Of a stretch of 64,000 nucleotides of DNA, positions 41,237-53,670 are shown in pieces. The position numbers and the translations under genes are program-made. The stretch is from Arachis hypogaea (lineage: Eukaryota > Streptophyta > Magnoliopsida > Fabales > Fabaceae): positions 97,247,837-97,311,836 of the forward strand of contig NC_092038.1 in the NCBI RefSeq assembly GCF_003086295.3, in the 5' to 3' direction. How positions within the stretch are numbered: position 1 is the stretch's first letter; every line of letters begins with the position of its first letter. Below the pieces are notes generated by a model. The model searched no databases. It was not told where the DNA came from and saw nothing but the letters and a program-made list of their open reading frames with translations.

Positions 41237-43101
41237 ATGTCTTCTCGCAATAATGTTGTAGAGATGCCTTCCCGGGTTCCTGAGGGCATGGCTGATTGGG
41301 TGGACTCAATGGTCCTTATGTGTGTCTCCTTGGTTGATTCCGAGTTTTGCGCGCAGCTTAGGCAGTTTCATAGGGTCTGTAGTAATCCAGGTGATGAGAA
41401 GAACTATGAACTTGTCCCTCCCTCCTCCGAAGAGAGAGTCTACCTCTCTACTCGGGTTGTTGACGATCGCCCTTTCTTCTATGTTTATGACTTTTTCTTT
41501 GGTCCTCTAGGTATTACCCTTCCTTTTACTCAATTTGAAACCGACCTGTTATGGTCTTGTAATGTTGCCCCCTCTCAACTTCACCCTAATTCCTGGGGTT
41601 TCATAAAGATTTTTCAATTGTTGTGCAATGGTTTTGGTATCCCTGCTTCCCAATCTCTCTTTTTCTATCTGTTTGTCTTGACTAAGCCCGGAGTGGTAAA
41701 AAAGAAGGCAGCTTGGGTCTCCTTTCGCTCTACCCAGGGAAAGAAGGTCTTTTCCATGTTTGACGAGTCATTTCGTGATTTTAAAAACTACTTTTTCAAG
41801 GTCCGAGCTGTTGAAGGGGCTCGGCCTTTCTTTCTGGATGAAAATGACGAGCCTGCTTTTCCCTTGGAATGGCAAAAGGATGTGAGGGTGTTTCGATATA
41901 CGTGGGAAATGTTGGATGAGGCTGAGTGAGCCTTTGTGACTGTCTTGGAAGAACACTGGGGGCAACCTCCCCATCTCGACACAAAGAAATTTCTAACCAA
42001 TCCCTCTCTTTTTCAAACTGAGCTGGGTATTTTGTGTTTCCTTTCTTATCTGTTTATATTGCTTGTAGCTGTCTTTCCAACTTGTCCGACTTGTAGCTTA
42101 ACTTTCTGTTTTATTTATAGAGGCAATGAAGAATAACGAATCTATGAAAGCTTTTAAGAGCGCGCAGAAGGCGACTGCTGCCAGAAAGATTGCTGCCAAG
42201 GCGGCTGGGGAGGGGTCCTCCCAAGTGCGCGAGAAGCCATCAGTGCCGAGTTCCCCCGGGGTGAAGAAGGTGATCCCAACACCTCGGGTCCGCTTGGTGG
42301 ATCCTCACCCTACTTCTGCCGCTCCATCTGCTGCCCCTCCAAGTAAGAAGCAAAAGGCGGCTGAGCCCTTCGACCTCAATGCCCCTGATTTCATTGCCAT
42401 TGAGTTTGTAGATCAACAAATCGGGCCCTATGGTATCATCTCCATGGACGATGTGTCCATTCTCCATCATCTGGAGTTTATGGCCCGAAATCATGTAAAG
42501 ATGGCATATATGTCGGCTGCTATACATCGAACTGCTCAATCTGGAGTTTGACCAGATGAAGGGGCTGAAGGAGGAGCTTAAATTAAAGGTGACCAAGTTG
42601 GAGAAGGATCTAGAGAATGAAAAGGCGAGGTCCCTTTCACTGGTGGCTTCTTTGAGATTGGCCAAGGACACAGCCTTGATGCATAAGGAGAGTTACGTTA
42701 CGACTTATCGGGAGGTGATGCGCCTGAGGGAGGAGTTGAACAATGCCCAGGAAGATTATTCTTAGCTCCAACGTCATCTCGTTGGCAGCGTGACCGCTGC
42801 TTACGAGAACTTAAAGGAGCAAGTTTGGGTCATTGCTCCCGAGGCCGATCTCACCCCTTTCAGCCTGGACAATGTTGTCAGGAATGGCAAACTTGTCCCT
42901 GATGACGATGGTGATGATGATGCTGATCCTCCTCCTGTGTCCTCTGCCAAAGTGTCGACCTCTTCTGTTCCTCCGGTTGTACCTGATTCGGATTGCCAGG
43001 TTCTGAACCGGGAGGATGGAACTATAGATGCCGTGTCTATTCAGACTCGTCCTCCTTCTCCTTGTCCTGATGATGCCAAGAAGGCTCCTGATGCTTGCTG
43101 A
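41237..43101 (+). pseudogene. Antisense accessory gene of element G
   Basis: Exon 1 is 41237-42026, starting MSSRNNVVEMPSRVPEG, with PSQLHPNSWGFIKIFQLL and ARPFFLDENDEPAFP. A 94-bp intron, 42027-42120 (GT...AG), is at the same site as in element C. Exon 2 has FVDQQIGPYGIISMDD, a coiled coil and an acidic tail DDDGDDDADPP. Breaks: TGA at 41927-41929 at the same position as in element B, a deletion of roughly 55-60 bp near 42540, and TAG at 42763-42765. Confidence 0.8.
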
Positions 43102-44632
43102 TCTCTTTCTAGATATTTATGTAGTTGGCCCGGCTTGTGGGCTTTTTTAAAACTTTGTTTGTTTTGCTGACGGTTTCTAGTTGCTTGTTTTAGCAACTTT
43201 ATTTTGAAAAACAAAAAGTAGCTCGCTATCTTTAGCAGGTGTTGATGGCCGCTGTTCCGGGGCCTTATAACTTTTGCGGAGTAATAGAGGTAGTTTTTTG
43301 TCTTGGCATCTTTTCAGTTTTCTACTGATGTTTGAAATCTTGTATCTCGACCTCCTCGGATTGCTTTGTTTTATTGTTTGTAGCTTGGATCCTTTGAGGT
43401 TGTGACCTATGGGTCCAACTTGTTTCTTGGTGGTTCTGCTGATCCCCCTTTCAGTTATTTCTGTAATCCTCTTTTTTGGACCTTTGTCAGGTCTCTTTTG
43501 GGGATTACTTTTATCACTTATTTGTAGGAGATCAACTTTGTTAGGTCAACCTCTTTCCAAGTTATTTTTGTAATCCTCTTTCTAGGACCTTTGTCAGGTC
43601 TCTTTCAGGGATTACTTTGATAACTTTTTAGTGGTAGGAGTCCGACTTGGTTATGTCGGTCTCCTTTAAGTTATTTTTTGTAGTCCTCTTTCTTGGATCT
43701 TTGTCAGATCTCTTTCAGGGACTACTTGTATAACTTTTTAGTGATAGGAGTCCGACTTGGTTATGTCGGTCTCCTTTAAGTTATTTTTTGTAGTCCTCTT
43801 TCTTGGATCTTTGTCAGATCTCTTTCAGGGGCTACTTGTATAACTTTATAGTGATAGGAGTCCGACTTGGTTATGTCGGTCTCCTTTAAGTTATATTTTG
43901 TAGTCCTCTTTGTTGGATCTTTGTCAGATCTCTTTCAGGGCTACTTGTATAACTTTATAGTGATAGGAGTCCGACTTGGTTATGTCGGTCTCCTTTAAGT
44001 TATTTTTTGTAGTCCTCTTTGTTGGATCTTTGTCAGATCTTTTTCAGGGACTACATGTATAACTTTTTGTTTTGGGCTGACTTTGTTATGTCAGGCCCTT
44101 CTAAGTTAAAGTAATCCTCTTTAATAGGGTTGGCCAGACCTCTTTCCAGGGTTTACTTATAACTTGGGTTGACTTGGTTCATTCGACCAGTCCTTAAGTT
44201 ATTATTTTAGCGATCCGTAAGACCTCGTCAGGTTCATTTTTAGATCACTTTTGATAACTTCTTACATTATTCTGTGTTCATCTTCGCCGATTTGTAGAAA
44301 GTGGTTGGCATCTTTAGATCGTCCTTTGGGTGAATCGCGTTTTCACCTTTATCGGACGATTTATCTTTATCGTGGTCGTGCAGTGAAATTGTTTTTCACT
44401 TTCTGCTGACCTGTCGCTTTATAATCAGACGATGAATACTTCAGATTAATGCATCTTGGATTCTTTGTAGAATATCTAAATAGACTTTATTCAAAGAAAA
44501 ATTGCAAATATATACATGTGGGAATTTTCTTATCCCTTTAAGTCGGGCAAGACCTAGATCTCAACATGGTGCCTCATTAAAAAACATTTTCAGGAAAAAG
44601 AGCACATCCACTAGTGAGACCCGTTGCCTTTT
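43102..44632 (-). repeat. 3' untranslated region with 107- to 110-bp tandem repeats (element G)
   Basis: Units begin at 43463, 43570, 43680, 43790, 43900 and 44009, so intervals are 107, 110, 110, 110 and 109 bp. They belong to the same family as those in B and C, but the unit differs (TAGTCCTC in place of TAATCCTC, TTATGTCGGTCTCC). The rest of the stretch holds no gene. Confidence 0.88.
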
Positions 44633-46620
44633 CTAGCTGTAGTACCTTCTTAGGTTGCAGGCGTGCCATGATCTGGGAAGCTCTCATCCATCGAGTTCGG
44701 ACAGTCGGTAGTAGCCCTTCCTAAGTACTTCTATGACTCGGTAGGGTCCTTTCCAGTTTGCTGCCAGCTTCCCTTCTCCGGGCTGAGTTGTTCCAATGTT
44801 GTTTCGGTTTAAGATGAGATCGTTCTCAGCAAAACTTCTTGGTACTACACTTTGATTATATCTGGAAGCCATTCGACGTTTTAGAGCTTCTTCTCTGATC
44901 CGAGCTCTTTCCTGGATTTCAGGTAGTAGGTCGAGTTCTTCCATCTGAAGTTGGGAGTTTGCTCCCTCATTATAATGGACTACTCTATGCAATCCTTCTT
45001 TAATTTCTACTGGAATCATTGCCTCCATTCTGTACGCTAATCGGAAAGGGGATTCCATTGTGGTGGAATGTGGCGTCATTCGATATGCCCATAGAACCTG
45101 TGGAAGTTCCTCTGCCCAGGCTCCCTTTGCATCTTGCAGTCTTCGTTTTAATCCTGCCAATATGACTTTGTTGGCGGCTTCGGCCTGTCTATTGGCTTGT
45201 GGATGTTCGACAGAGGTGTACTGGTGCTTTATATTCAAGTCGGCTACTAATTTCTGAAGCCTGCGTCTGTGAATTGGGTGCCATTGTCTGTGGTTATTGA
45301 ATATGGGACTCCGAACCTCATGACAATGTTTCTATATAAGAATTTTCGGCTTCTTTGGGCGGTGGCATTGTCTAGGGGTTCTGCCTCGATCCATTTTGTA
45401 AAGTAATTTACCCTACTATGAGGAATTTAACTTGCCCTGATCCGTGGGGAAAAGGACCGAGAAGGTCGAGTCCCCATTTTGTGAACGGCCAAGGCGAAGT
45501 CACGCTAATGAGTTCTTATAGCGGGGTGATGTGGAAGTTGGCATGTTTCTGACATGGTGGACATGTCTTTACAAATTCTGTAGATTCTTTCTGTAAGGTT
45601 GGCCAATAAAACCCTGCCCGAAGAATCTTTTTAGCGAGAGCCCGTGCTCCGAGATGATTGCCACAGATGCCGCTGTGTACCTCTTCTAACACTTCCCTGG
45701 TGTGGGAGGTCGGCACGCATTTTAGTAATGGTACCGAGATCCCTCTTTTGTACAGGATGTTGTTTATGATGGTGTAGTACTGTGCCTCCCTTTTTAGCCT
45801 CTTTGCTTCCTTTTCTTCTTTGGGGAGCGTTCCTGTTTTGCGGTAGTTGATTATGGGGATCATCCATCCTTGGTCTTGGCCTGTTATGGTTAGGACTTTT
45901 TCTGCTTCCGAGATTGATGGGTTCTGTAACATTTCCTGGATGAGGTTTCTATTGTTGCCCCCTGGTTTGGTGCTGGCTAGTTTTGAGAGTGCGTCAGCTC
46001 GGGCATTTTGCTCACGCGGTATGTGGCAGATCTTGTATTCCTCGATTTGTCCGAGCTGTTCCTTCGTCTTATCCAAATACTTTTTCATGGTGGGATCTTT
46101 GGCTTGGTAGCTTCCTGTTATTTGTGATGTGACCACTTGCAAATCGCTGTAAATGTTAAGTTTTCGAGCTCTAACCTCTTTAGCCAGCTTCAAACTGGCT
46201 AATAATGCTTCATATTCTGCCTGGTTGTTAGAGGATGGGAACCCGAACTTGAGGGAGAGCTCAACTTGGGTTCCTTGGTCGCCTTCTATTATCACGCCTG
46301 CGCCGCTTCCAGTTTTATTTGAAGAACCGTCCACGTAAAGATTCCATTATGTGGGGGTTTCTAGGGCCTCTGTGAATTCTGCGATAAAGTCGGCCAGATA
46401 CTGTGATTTGATGGCCGTCCGAGCTTCATATTGGAGGTCAAACTCTAACAACTCGATTGCCCATTGTAGAATTCTGCCTGCCAGATCTATTTTCTGCAAT
46501 ATTCCTTTTAAGGGCTGGTTAGTTCGAACTTTAATGGTGTGGGCCTGGAAGTAAGGGCAGAGTCGACGAGATGTTAGGACGAGAGTATAGGCAAATTTTT
46601 CTATTTTCTGATAGTTCAGC
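44633..46620 (-). pseudogene. pol: Archaeal RNase H and integrase remnant (element G)
   Basis: The second RNase H is at about 45990-46334 (DGSSNKTGSGAG, NNQAEYEALLASL). The integrase zinc region (HSGICGNHLG ... CPPCQKH) is near 45560, and the core and C-terminus run to 44633 (VKHPQ-like VEHPQANRQAEAANK, YRLSELDG). Stops and frameshifts lie between 45240 and 45515. A TGA at 44684 near the C-terminus replaces CGA. Confidence 0.9.
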
Positions 46621-46628
46621 TCGGATCC

Positions 46629-47726
46629 CTATAGTGCTTTGCTAATGAAGTAGACGGGTTGTTGTCCATTTTCGTCTTCTCTGACCAGTGCTGACGCTAC
46701 TACTCTGCTTCCTACTGCGAGATATAATATCAGTGGTTCTCCTTTTCGTGGTCGGGATAGGATAGGTGGCTGTCCTAAGAACTTCTTAAAGTCTTGGAAG
46801 GCTTGTTCGCATTCTGTCGTCCATTCGAACTGTTTTCCCTTTCTTAAAGTAGCATAGAAGGGGAGGGATCTTATCGCGGCTCCTGCTAAGAATCGGGATA
46901 GGGCAGCCAATCTCCCGTTGAGTTGTTGTACTTCTTTGACACAAGTTGGGCTCTTCATATTGAGTATGGCCTGGCATTTATCTGGATTTGCTTCAATTCC
47001 TTTTTGTGTGAGCATAAAACCTAAGAATTTGCCTGTTTCTACCTCAAAGGTACATTTTGCTGGATTGAGCCGCATATCATGCTTCCTAATGGTGTCGAAC
47101 ACTTGGGCTAGGTCGGACAATAATGTCTCTTCACTTTGTGTTTTAATTAGCATGTCGTCGACGTAGACTTTCATGATCTTTTCGATGTGATCTGGGAAGA
47201 CTTTATTCATTAGCCTTTGGTAAGTAGCTCCTGCGTTCTTGAGACCGAAAGGCATTACAATATAGCAGTAGTTTGCTTTTGGTGTTAGGAACGAGGTCTT
47301 TTCTTGATCTGGTGGATACACGGGGATTTGATTGTATCCCGAGTATGCATCCATAAACGAGAGATATTTGTATCCAGAGGAAGCATCTATCAGAGCGTCA
47401 ATACTTGGGAGTGGATATGAATCCTTTGGACAAGCTTTATTGAGATCGGTGTAATCGGTGCACATTCGCCACTTCCCATTTGATTTTTTCACAAAGACAA
47501 CGTTGGCTAGCCATAGTGGGTATTTGACTTCTCTTATGAATCCTGCTTCCAGGAGTGCTTGTACTTGCTCTTTCACAGCTTGGGATCGTTCTGGCCCAAG
47601 TTTTCTTTGTCTCTGCTGCACCGGCCGAGATCCTGGGTAGACCGCCAACTTGTGACACATTAGCTTAGGGTCGATACCTGGCATGTCCGCAACTTTCCAT
47701 GCGAAGAGGTCGACGTTATCTCGCAA
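46629..47726 (-). pseudogene. pol: Reverse transcriptase domain (element G), open over 365 codons
   Basis: AGFIREVKYPLWLANVV, MCTDYTDLNKACPKD, LSFMDAYSGYNQI, MPFGLKNAGATYQR, KVYVDDM, then the RT-linked RNase H start REDENGQQPVYFISKAL. It ends at TAG 46629-46631, where element F keeps a glutamine codon. This is the longest clean Tat RT in the window. It is not a complete gene, because both its upstream and downstream partners are damaged. Confidence 0.92.
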
Positions 47727-48296
47727 GAATTGTATTAGTAATTCTTTTAAATCTCCTTTTAGGATTGTGCCGATATTAGTTGTTTTTTTCCGAGGTGTCC
47801 CCGATCTGAATCCTTTCTATCTTGCCCTCTAGCTGGGGACGAAGTTCTTCTCATCGTTAAACTTCGCCTAGCTCGATTGTGTGAAATTCTTCTCCTTTGC
47901 CTCTGAGATTTAGGCTTTCGTTATAACAGCGACGTGCCATCTTCTGGTCTACTTTTATTGTGGCTATCCCTTTTGGAGTTGGGAATTTCATACATAGGTG
48001 TGGGGTCGAGACTATTGCGCCGAGTTGGTTGAGTGTTGTCCGACCTATGAGAGCATTGTAAGTTGAACTTACATCGACTATGATGTAGTCTATTTTGAGA
48101 GTACTGGATTGGTTTCCTTTTTCGAAGGTTGTATGTAGCGGTATGTATCCTAGTGGTCATACCGGGGTATCTCCTAACCCGAACAGACTGTTTGGATATG
48201 CCTTAAGTTCTTTTTTCTTCTAAGCCGAGTTTATCAAAGGCTGTCTTGAATAAGATGTCTGCTAAACTCCCTTGGTCTATTAAGGTGCGGTGTAGG
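47727..48296 (-). pseudogene. pro: Protease remnant (element G), cut by element H
   Basis: The minus strand keeps the block after the active site (LNQLGAIV-type, MKFPT-type sequence) but with shifted frames at about 47790 and 48215. The homologous DNA stops at GTAGG (48292-48296), directly before the element H LTR. The active site itself lies to the right of element H, outside the window. Confidence 0.75.
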
Positions 48297-50557
48297 TGAT
48301 GCCAGGGCATTTTGGCCAGTTTCACTGACCTTTTCTTTACTGTTTTTAGGTATTTTCATGCATTTTCTTAGGACATAAGTTAGTTTTGGGCAGATATTCA
48401 CTCAGACCTTGATTCAAGCATACATTGTGCATTTTACATTATTTCATGAGGATTTTGCATGATTTTAATGACAAAATTGTATATTGCATTACCCATGACG
48501 TGTATTAGAACTTTGATGCACTCTATTGCTTGATTTCAGGACCAAAGGGAGCAAGGAATGGGAGGTAACTTGCGAAGTTAAGGAGAAAAGTGATTGCCAA
48601 AAACACTCTCAAAAGCCATCAATGCCTACGTTAAAGAGTCATGTTAACTAAGTTAACGTGAACTCTAACGTGGAGAAGAGAAGTTGAGCCAACGTTAGTG
48701 ACACTTAACATTGTCACTAACGTTGGCAATTGCTCACAAATGGCCACGTTAGAAGCCACGTTAACCTAGTTAACGTGGCCTCTAATGTTAAAGGGGGAAG
48801 AGAAGCCAACGTTAGTGACACTCAACATTGTCACTAACGTTGGCCTAAGGTGCAAAGAGCCACGTTAACTCCCACATTAACTTGGTTAACGTGGGAGCTA
48901 ACGTAAGAGATGGAGAGTTGTCGACAACGTTAGTGACACTCAACATTGTCACTAACGTTGGAGCAACCACACAAACCCCAAGAGCCACATTAACCTCCAC
49001 GTTAACTTGGTTAACGTGGAAGCCAACGATGAGGAATGAAGAATGATCCAACGTTAGTGACACTCAACATTGTCACTAACGTTGGGATGGCTAAGAATGG
49101 CCCCGTTAGAAGCCACGTTAACCTAGTTAACGTGGACTCTAACGTGAGACCTAGGGGCACACTTGAACGTTAGTGACAATGTTGAGTGTCACTAACGTTC
49201 TCGAAGGTTGGCAAAAGCCACGTTAGAAGCCACGTTAACCTAGTTAACGTGAGCTATAACGTGAAGCAAGAAGGGGCACACTTGAATGTTAGTGACAATG
49301 TTGAGTGTCACTAACGTTCTCGAAGGCTAGCAAGGCAAAGTTAAAAGCCACGTTAACCCAGTTAACGTGGGCTCTAACGTGAGGCAAAGGGGTGCATGGC
49401 AACGTTAGTGACAATGTTAAGTGTCACTAACGTTCTCGAACTTGTATTTTCACTAATTGTTAAACACCCCTAACGTCTTGAGCTAAAGTCTCTGCCCACT
49501 TCACACTTTCTCTCTGCAAGTAAGCCAAGCCCAATTGAAGAAAGGAACTGCTTCAAGCTCAAAGATCCAGAGGCCCAAGACTTGAAGAGCTAACTAGAAG
49601 CTGAGAAGAGTAGTATATATAGGAGTAGTTTTGAAATAGAGAAGAGCTTTTTGGGGGAGAGGAGCTAGGAAAGAGAACTACTCTTTGTATTTACTTTCTT
49701 TACAATTCTAGTTTTATCATGTATTCTCCATCTTTGATTTTGATTTCTAGAGCTATGAACAACTAAACCCCTTTCATTGGGTTAGGGAGCTCTGTTGTAA
49801 TTTGATGGATCAATACTAATTTTCTTATTCTTCTTCTATCTTTCCTTTTGATTTTACTTGAAAGCCTTCGATCTTCATCCAATTGGATAGTGATCTTGGA
49901 AAAGAAGCTATTCAAACATGGATCTCTTCGGATCCTTGAAAGAGGAATGAAGAGATTAGTTAGAAATGTTTTCTCATGCTGGACCAAATTGAGTGTAGAT
50001 GGGTATGTGGCTATAACCCTCTAAGCATTTGATTTGGGAAGTGCATGTGGTATAATCAGTGACCACACTTCATCTCTTCTCATGAGCAATTGACCAAGGA
50101 ATTGGCTATTGATCAAGATTTGAGAGATTGAATTGCAAGAAATTGTGATTCAATCACTTAAGATTGCCAAGGAGATCAATGAGTGCATTGATTGAGGAAG
50201 AGATGAAAATGAAATTGATCCGGAGAATGCAACATCTCCTAAGCCCAATGAACTCCCCATTTATGATCTTACCCATTCTCTTTATTTTCTGCAGTTTACT
50301 TTTATGAGCAATTCCCCCATTCCCATTTACAATTCTGCTATTTACTTTCAGTCATTTACTTTCCTGCTATTTTAATTTCTGCAATTATCAACTCTATTCA
50401 TGGATTCGCTCAACTAGATCATTCCTCTAATTAAAGTTGCTTGATCAATCAATCCCTGTGGGATTCGACCTCACTCTATTGTGAGTTTTTACTTGACGAC
50501 AAATTCGGTACACTTGCTGAATGGGAATTTGTTGAGAGACAAGTTTTACCTTGATCA
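48297..50557 (+). repeat. 5' LTR of element H (2.26 kb)
   Basis: It begins TGATGCCAGGGC and ends ACCTTGATCA, seven bases before the PBS. It contains alternating palindromes at 48640-49434 and the TATA box TATATATAGG at 49614. U5 shows the TCAATCCCTGTGGGATTCGA phrase shared with element I. Confidence 0.88.
48640..49434 (+). repeat. Two alternating palindromes, seven cycles of about 118 bp (element H LTR)
   Basis: Palindrome 1 is AACGTTAGTGACA ... TGTCACTAACGTT, starting at 48691, 48808, 48926, 49050, 49166, 49285 and 49401. Palindrome 2 is CCACGTTAAC ... GTTAACGTGG, lying between them. The centre of palindrome 1 reads CTCAACAT or CTTAACAT in the first four copies and the reverse complement ATGTTGAG or ATGTTAAG in the last three. 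Confidence 0.92.
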
Positions 50558-50563
50558 AGTTTA

Positions 50564-50581
50564 TGGCGCCGTTGCCGGGGA
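50564..50581 (+). promoter_or_regulatory. Primer-binding site, tRNA-Asp type (element H)
   Basis: A perfect TGGCGCCGTTGCCGGGGA, six bases after the LTR. Confidence 0.93.
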
Positions 50582-50844
50582 TTGATTGTGCATCGACAAT
50601 GATTACATTAGAGGATCACTAGATTGAGCATTTGTATTTTGTTTGATTTAATTTTCTGTTTGGTTAATTTGCTTTTCGTCTTAGTTTAAGTCTTCCCCTC
50701 CCCTGTTTCTTAGTTTTTCTTTGCTATTTACAATTCAGTTCACTAACCCACTAACTGTTTGATATATTGCATCACTGACACTAACAAGTAATTCTAACAA
50801 GATACTTTCTGCATTGCTTTTCTTGCTTGTACTCTGTTGGTTGT

Positions 50845-52442
50845 ATGACAGGGAGAAGAAGCGGAGCTTCAACTTCCTTTGATTCTGAACCTGAGAGAAC
50901 CTTCTTAAGATTAAGAAGGGAGGCAAAAGAAAAACGTGTAGTGGGTGCTGAAGAAGAGGAGGAACACTGTGAAGAATACTTTGAAACAAGCATGGAAGAC
51001 CATCGTGAGGAAGAGGTGCACAACCATGGTGGAGGAGGTAGAGCAAATCCTGGTGGGGAAGATAGAAGAGTCTTGGGCTCTTACATTAACCCAAACCCAG
51101 GGAACTGCGGAAGTAGCATCCAAAAACCAACCATCCATGCCAACAACTTTGAACTAAAGCCACAGCTCATCACCCTTGTTCAGAACAATTGCTCGTTCGG
51201 AGGAGGTGTCCAAGAAGACCCCAACCAACACTTAAACACCTTCCTGAGAATATGTGACACAGTGAAGTCCAATGGCGTTCAACCTAACGCCTATAGACTG
51301 TTGTTGTTCCCATTCTCTCTTAGAGACAAGGCAACCAAGTGGTTGGAGTCTTTTCCAAAGGAGAGCTTGACAACTTGGGATGTTGTTATGAACAAATTCT
51401 TAGCAAGATTTTACCCCCCTCAACGAGTCAATCGGCTGAGAGCCGAGGTCCAAACTTTCAGGCAACAAGATGGTGAGACTCTATATGAAGCATGGGAGAG
51501 GTTTAAAGACCTAACAAGGAGATGTCCATCTGATATGTTCAATGAATGGGTGCAGCTGCACATCTTCTATGAAGGACTGTCATATGAATCAAAGAAGGCT
51601 GTAGACCATTCATCCGGAGGTTCTTTGAACAAGAAGAAGACCATTGAGGAAGCCATAGATGTCATTGAAACTGTAGTTGAGAATGATTACGTCTATGCTT
51701 CCGAAAGAGGGAACACTAGAGGGGTAATGGAGCTGAACAATGTAGATGCTCTGCTGGCTCAAAATAAGCTCATCACCAAGCAGCTAGCTGACCTCACCAA
51801 GAAGATGGAGAGAAGTTAAGTAGCAGCGATCACCACTTCAATTCAAGAGGAAGCAAGTGAAGAGGAAGAAGGCACTTAGGAGCAAGCCAACTACATTGGG
51901 AATTCACAAAGACACAACCATGATCCATACTCCAAGACCTACAACCCTGGATGGAGGAATCACCCAAACTTTGGGTGGGGTAATCAACAAGACCGAGGCC
52001 AAGATCAGAGACGTCACAACCCCAACAACAATACAGCCCATTCCTTATTTAATGACCAAATCTCTAAAATTGAAACCCTGCTTGAGAGCATATGTAGAGA
52101 CATCCAAGACAGTAAAGCATTCCGAGAGGAAGTGCAGTCAAATATGCGGAACCAAGATGCTGCCATTGAGAAGCTTGAAACACAAGTTGGTTACCTATTC
52201 AATCGGACTTCTGGCAACAACAGAAGTAAAAAGGAGGAGTGTCAAGCTATCACTCTTAGGGTGGGAAGGAACTGAAGGGATTTGACCACAAGAAACTAGA
52301 AGAAGAGTCAATTGATGAAGGAGAAAGGCAAGATGGAGATCAGAGCCCAACTTCTAAAAGTCAAAAAGAAGAAGGGAAGCTGAAGCCGGAAGTCCCGAGA
52401 GTTCCATACCCTTAGCAATTGAAGAAAAAGGGGGATGACAAC
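50845..52442 (+). pseudogene. gag: gag (element H)
   Basis: I place the start at ATG 50845 (MTGRRSGAS), because the upstream TTG at 50827 is not a likely start and 50845 matches the gag start of element I. The core has NNFELKPQLITLVQNNCSF, KWLESFPKESL, FLARFYPPQR, LYEAWERFK. YNPGWRNHPNFGW follows at 51940, with an acidic linker where a zinc knuckle would be expected. Stops at 51817, 51877 and 52413 replace glutamine codons. A one-base deletion near 52265 shifts the frame. Confidence 0.88.
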
Positions 52443-53670
52443 TAATTTTTGAGATTTTTAGAAATCTTCAAAAAGCTAACCGAAGCTGAAGCAATAGAAC
52501 AAATGCCTCTCTATGCCAAGTTCTTAAAGGAGCTCATGACTAAGAAGAGAAGCTGGAAGAACAACGAAACTGTGATACTAACCGAAGAATGCAGTGCTAT
52601 CATTCAGCACAAATTACCCCAGAAATTGAAGGATCCAGGGAGTTTTCAGATCCCTTGTGTCATAGGTGAGATCACGGTGGAGAAGGCTCTTTGTGACCTA
52701 GGAGCCAGCATCAATTTGATGTCAGTAGCTATGATGAGGAAGATAAAGATCGAAGAGGCTAAACCAACAAAGATGGCCCTACAATTGGCAGACCGATCAT
52801 TCAAGTTCCCTCACGGCATAGTAGAGGATTTGTTGGTAAAGGTGGGAGAGTTCATATTCCCAGCAGATTTTGTGGTCCTAGATATGCAAGAGGAACCCAA
52901 GGCTTCCATTATCCTGGGGAGGCCCTTCTTGGCCACTGCAGGAGCTGTCATTGACGTCCAAAAAGGTGACCTCACCTTGAGATTACACAATGAAGAGATG
53001 ACCTTCAACGTATTCAAGGCCATGAGTTACCCACCAGAGCAATTCGGGGAATGCATGAGGTTAGATGCGCTTGAGGAAGAAGTACATGAGGACTTTGAGG
53101 AAGAAGAACATGAAGAGCCAGAGAGGGTAGTAGGGGAGGAATATGAATCAAGTGAAGAGGTTGCAGCAACAGAAATTCATACACAAGAAGCGCCCAAGGT
53201 GGAAAATCAAAAGTCAGAGGCACCAAAGCTTGAGCTCAAAGCACTGCTACCTACTCTCAAATATGCATATTTAGGGAAAAACGGAAGTTACCCAGTAATC
53301 ATAAGCTCATCCCTCAACCAGAATCAAGAGGATGAACTACTCCAAGTACTGCGGAGACACAAGGATGCCATTGGACGGACTCTTGCTGACCTGAAAGGAA
53401 TAAGCTCAGCCATATGCATGCACAAGATACTGCTAGAAGAAGGTGCCAAACCATCCATTCAGTCTCAAAGGAGGTTGAACCCAATTATGAAAGAGGTGGT
53501 GCAGAAAGAGGTTATGAAGTTATGGCAGGGAAGGGTGATATACCCTATCTCAGACAGCCCATGGGTCAGCCCTGTACATGTTGTCCCAAAGAAGGGAGGA
53601 ATAACTATAGTTCCGAATGAGAGGAACGAATTAATTCCTACAAGGACCGTTACTGGATGGCGGATGTGCA
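52443..53670 (+). pseudogene. pol: Protease and RT N-terminal part (element H)
   Basis: TAA at 52443 is followed by an open frame. The protease has CDLGASINLMS and IILGRPFLATA. After an acidic linker comes the Athila-type RT start: RRLNPIMKEVV, GRVIYPISDSPWVSPVHVV, TRTVTGWRMC. Usual variants have a residue other than R in the GVIYPISDS block. The homologous frame stops at 53670, where element I begins; codons beyond that point belong to the LTR. Confidence 0.92.

Larger units (their letters stand above)
39764..48296 (-). mobile_element. Element G: Tat-lineage element, 3' part
   Basis: The 3' LTR is at 39764-40306. On the minus strand, protease, RT, RNase H, integrase and tandem repeats lie between 48296 and about 43450, and the antisense gene lies at 41237-43101. 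It is interrupted inside protease by the LTR of element H at 48297. Its 5' part would be right of the window. Confidence 0.92.
48297..53670 (+). mobile_element. Element H: Athila-like element, left part
   Basis: LTR 48297-50557, PBS 50564-50581, gag, protease and the start of RT. It is interrupted at 53670 in RT by element I and resumes at 62412. The likely TSD is GTAGG; only the left copy (48292-48296) is in the window. The 3' LTR lies beyond 64000. Confidence 0.92.
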
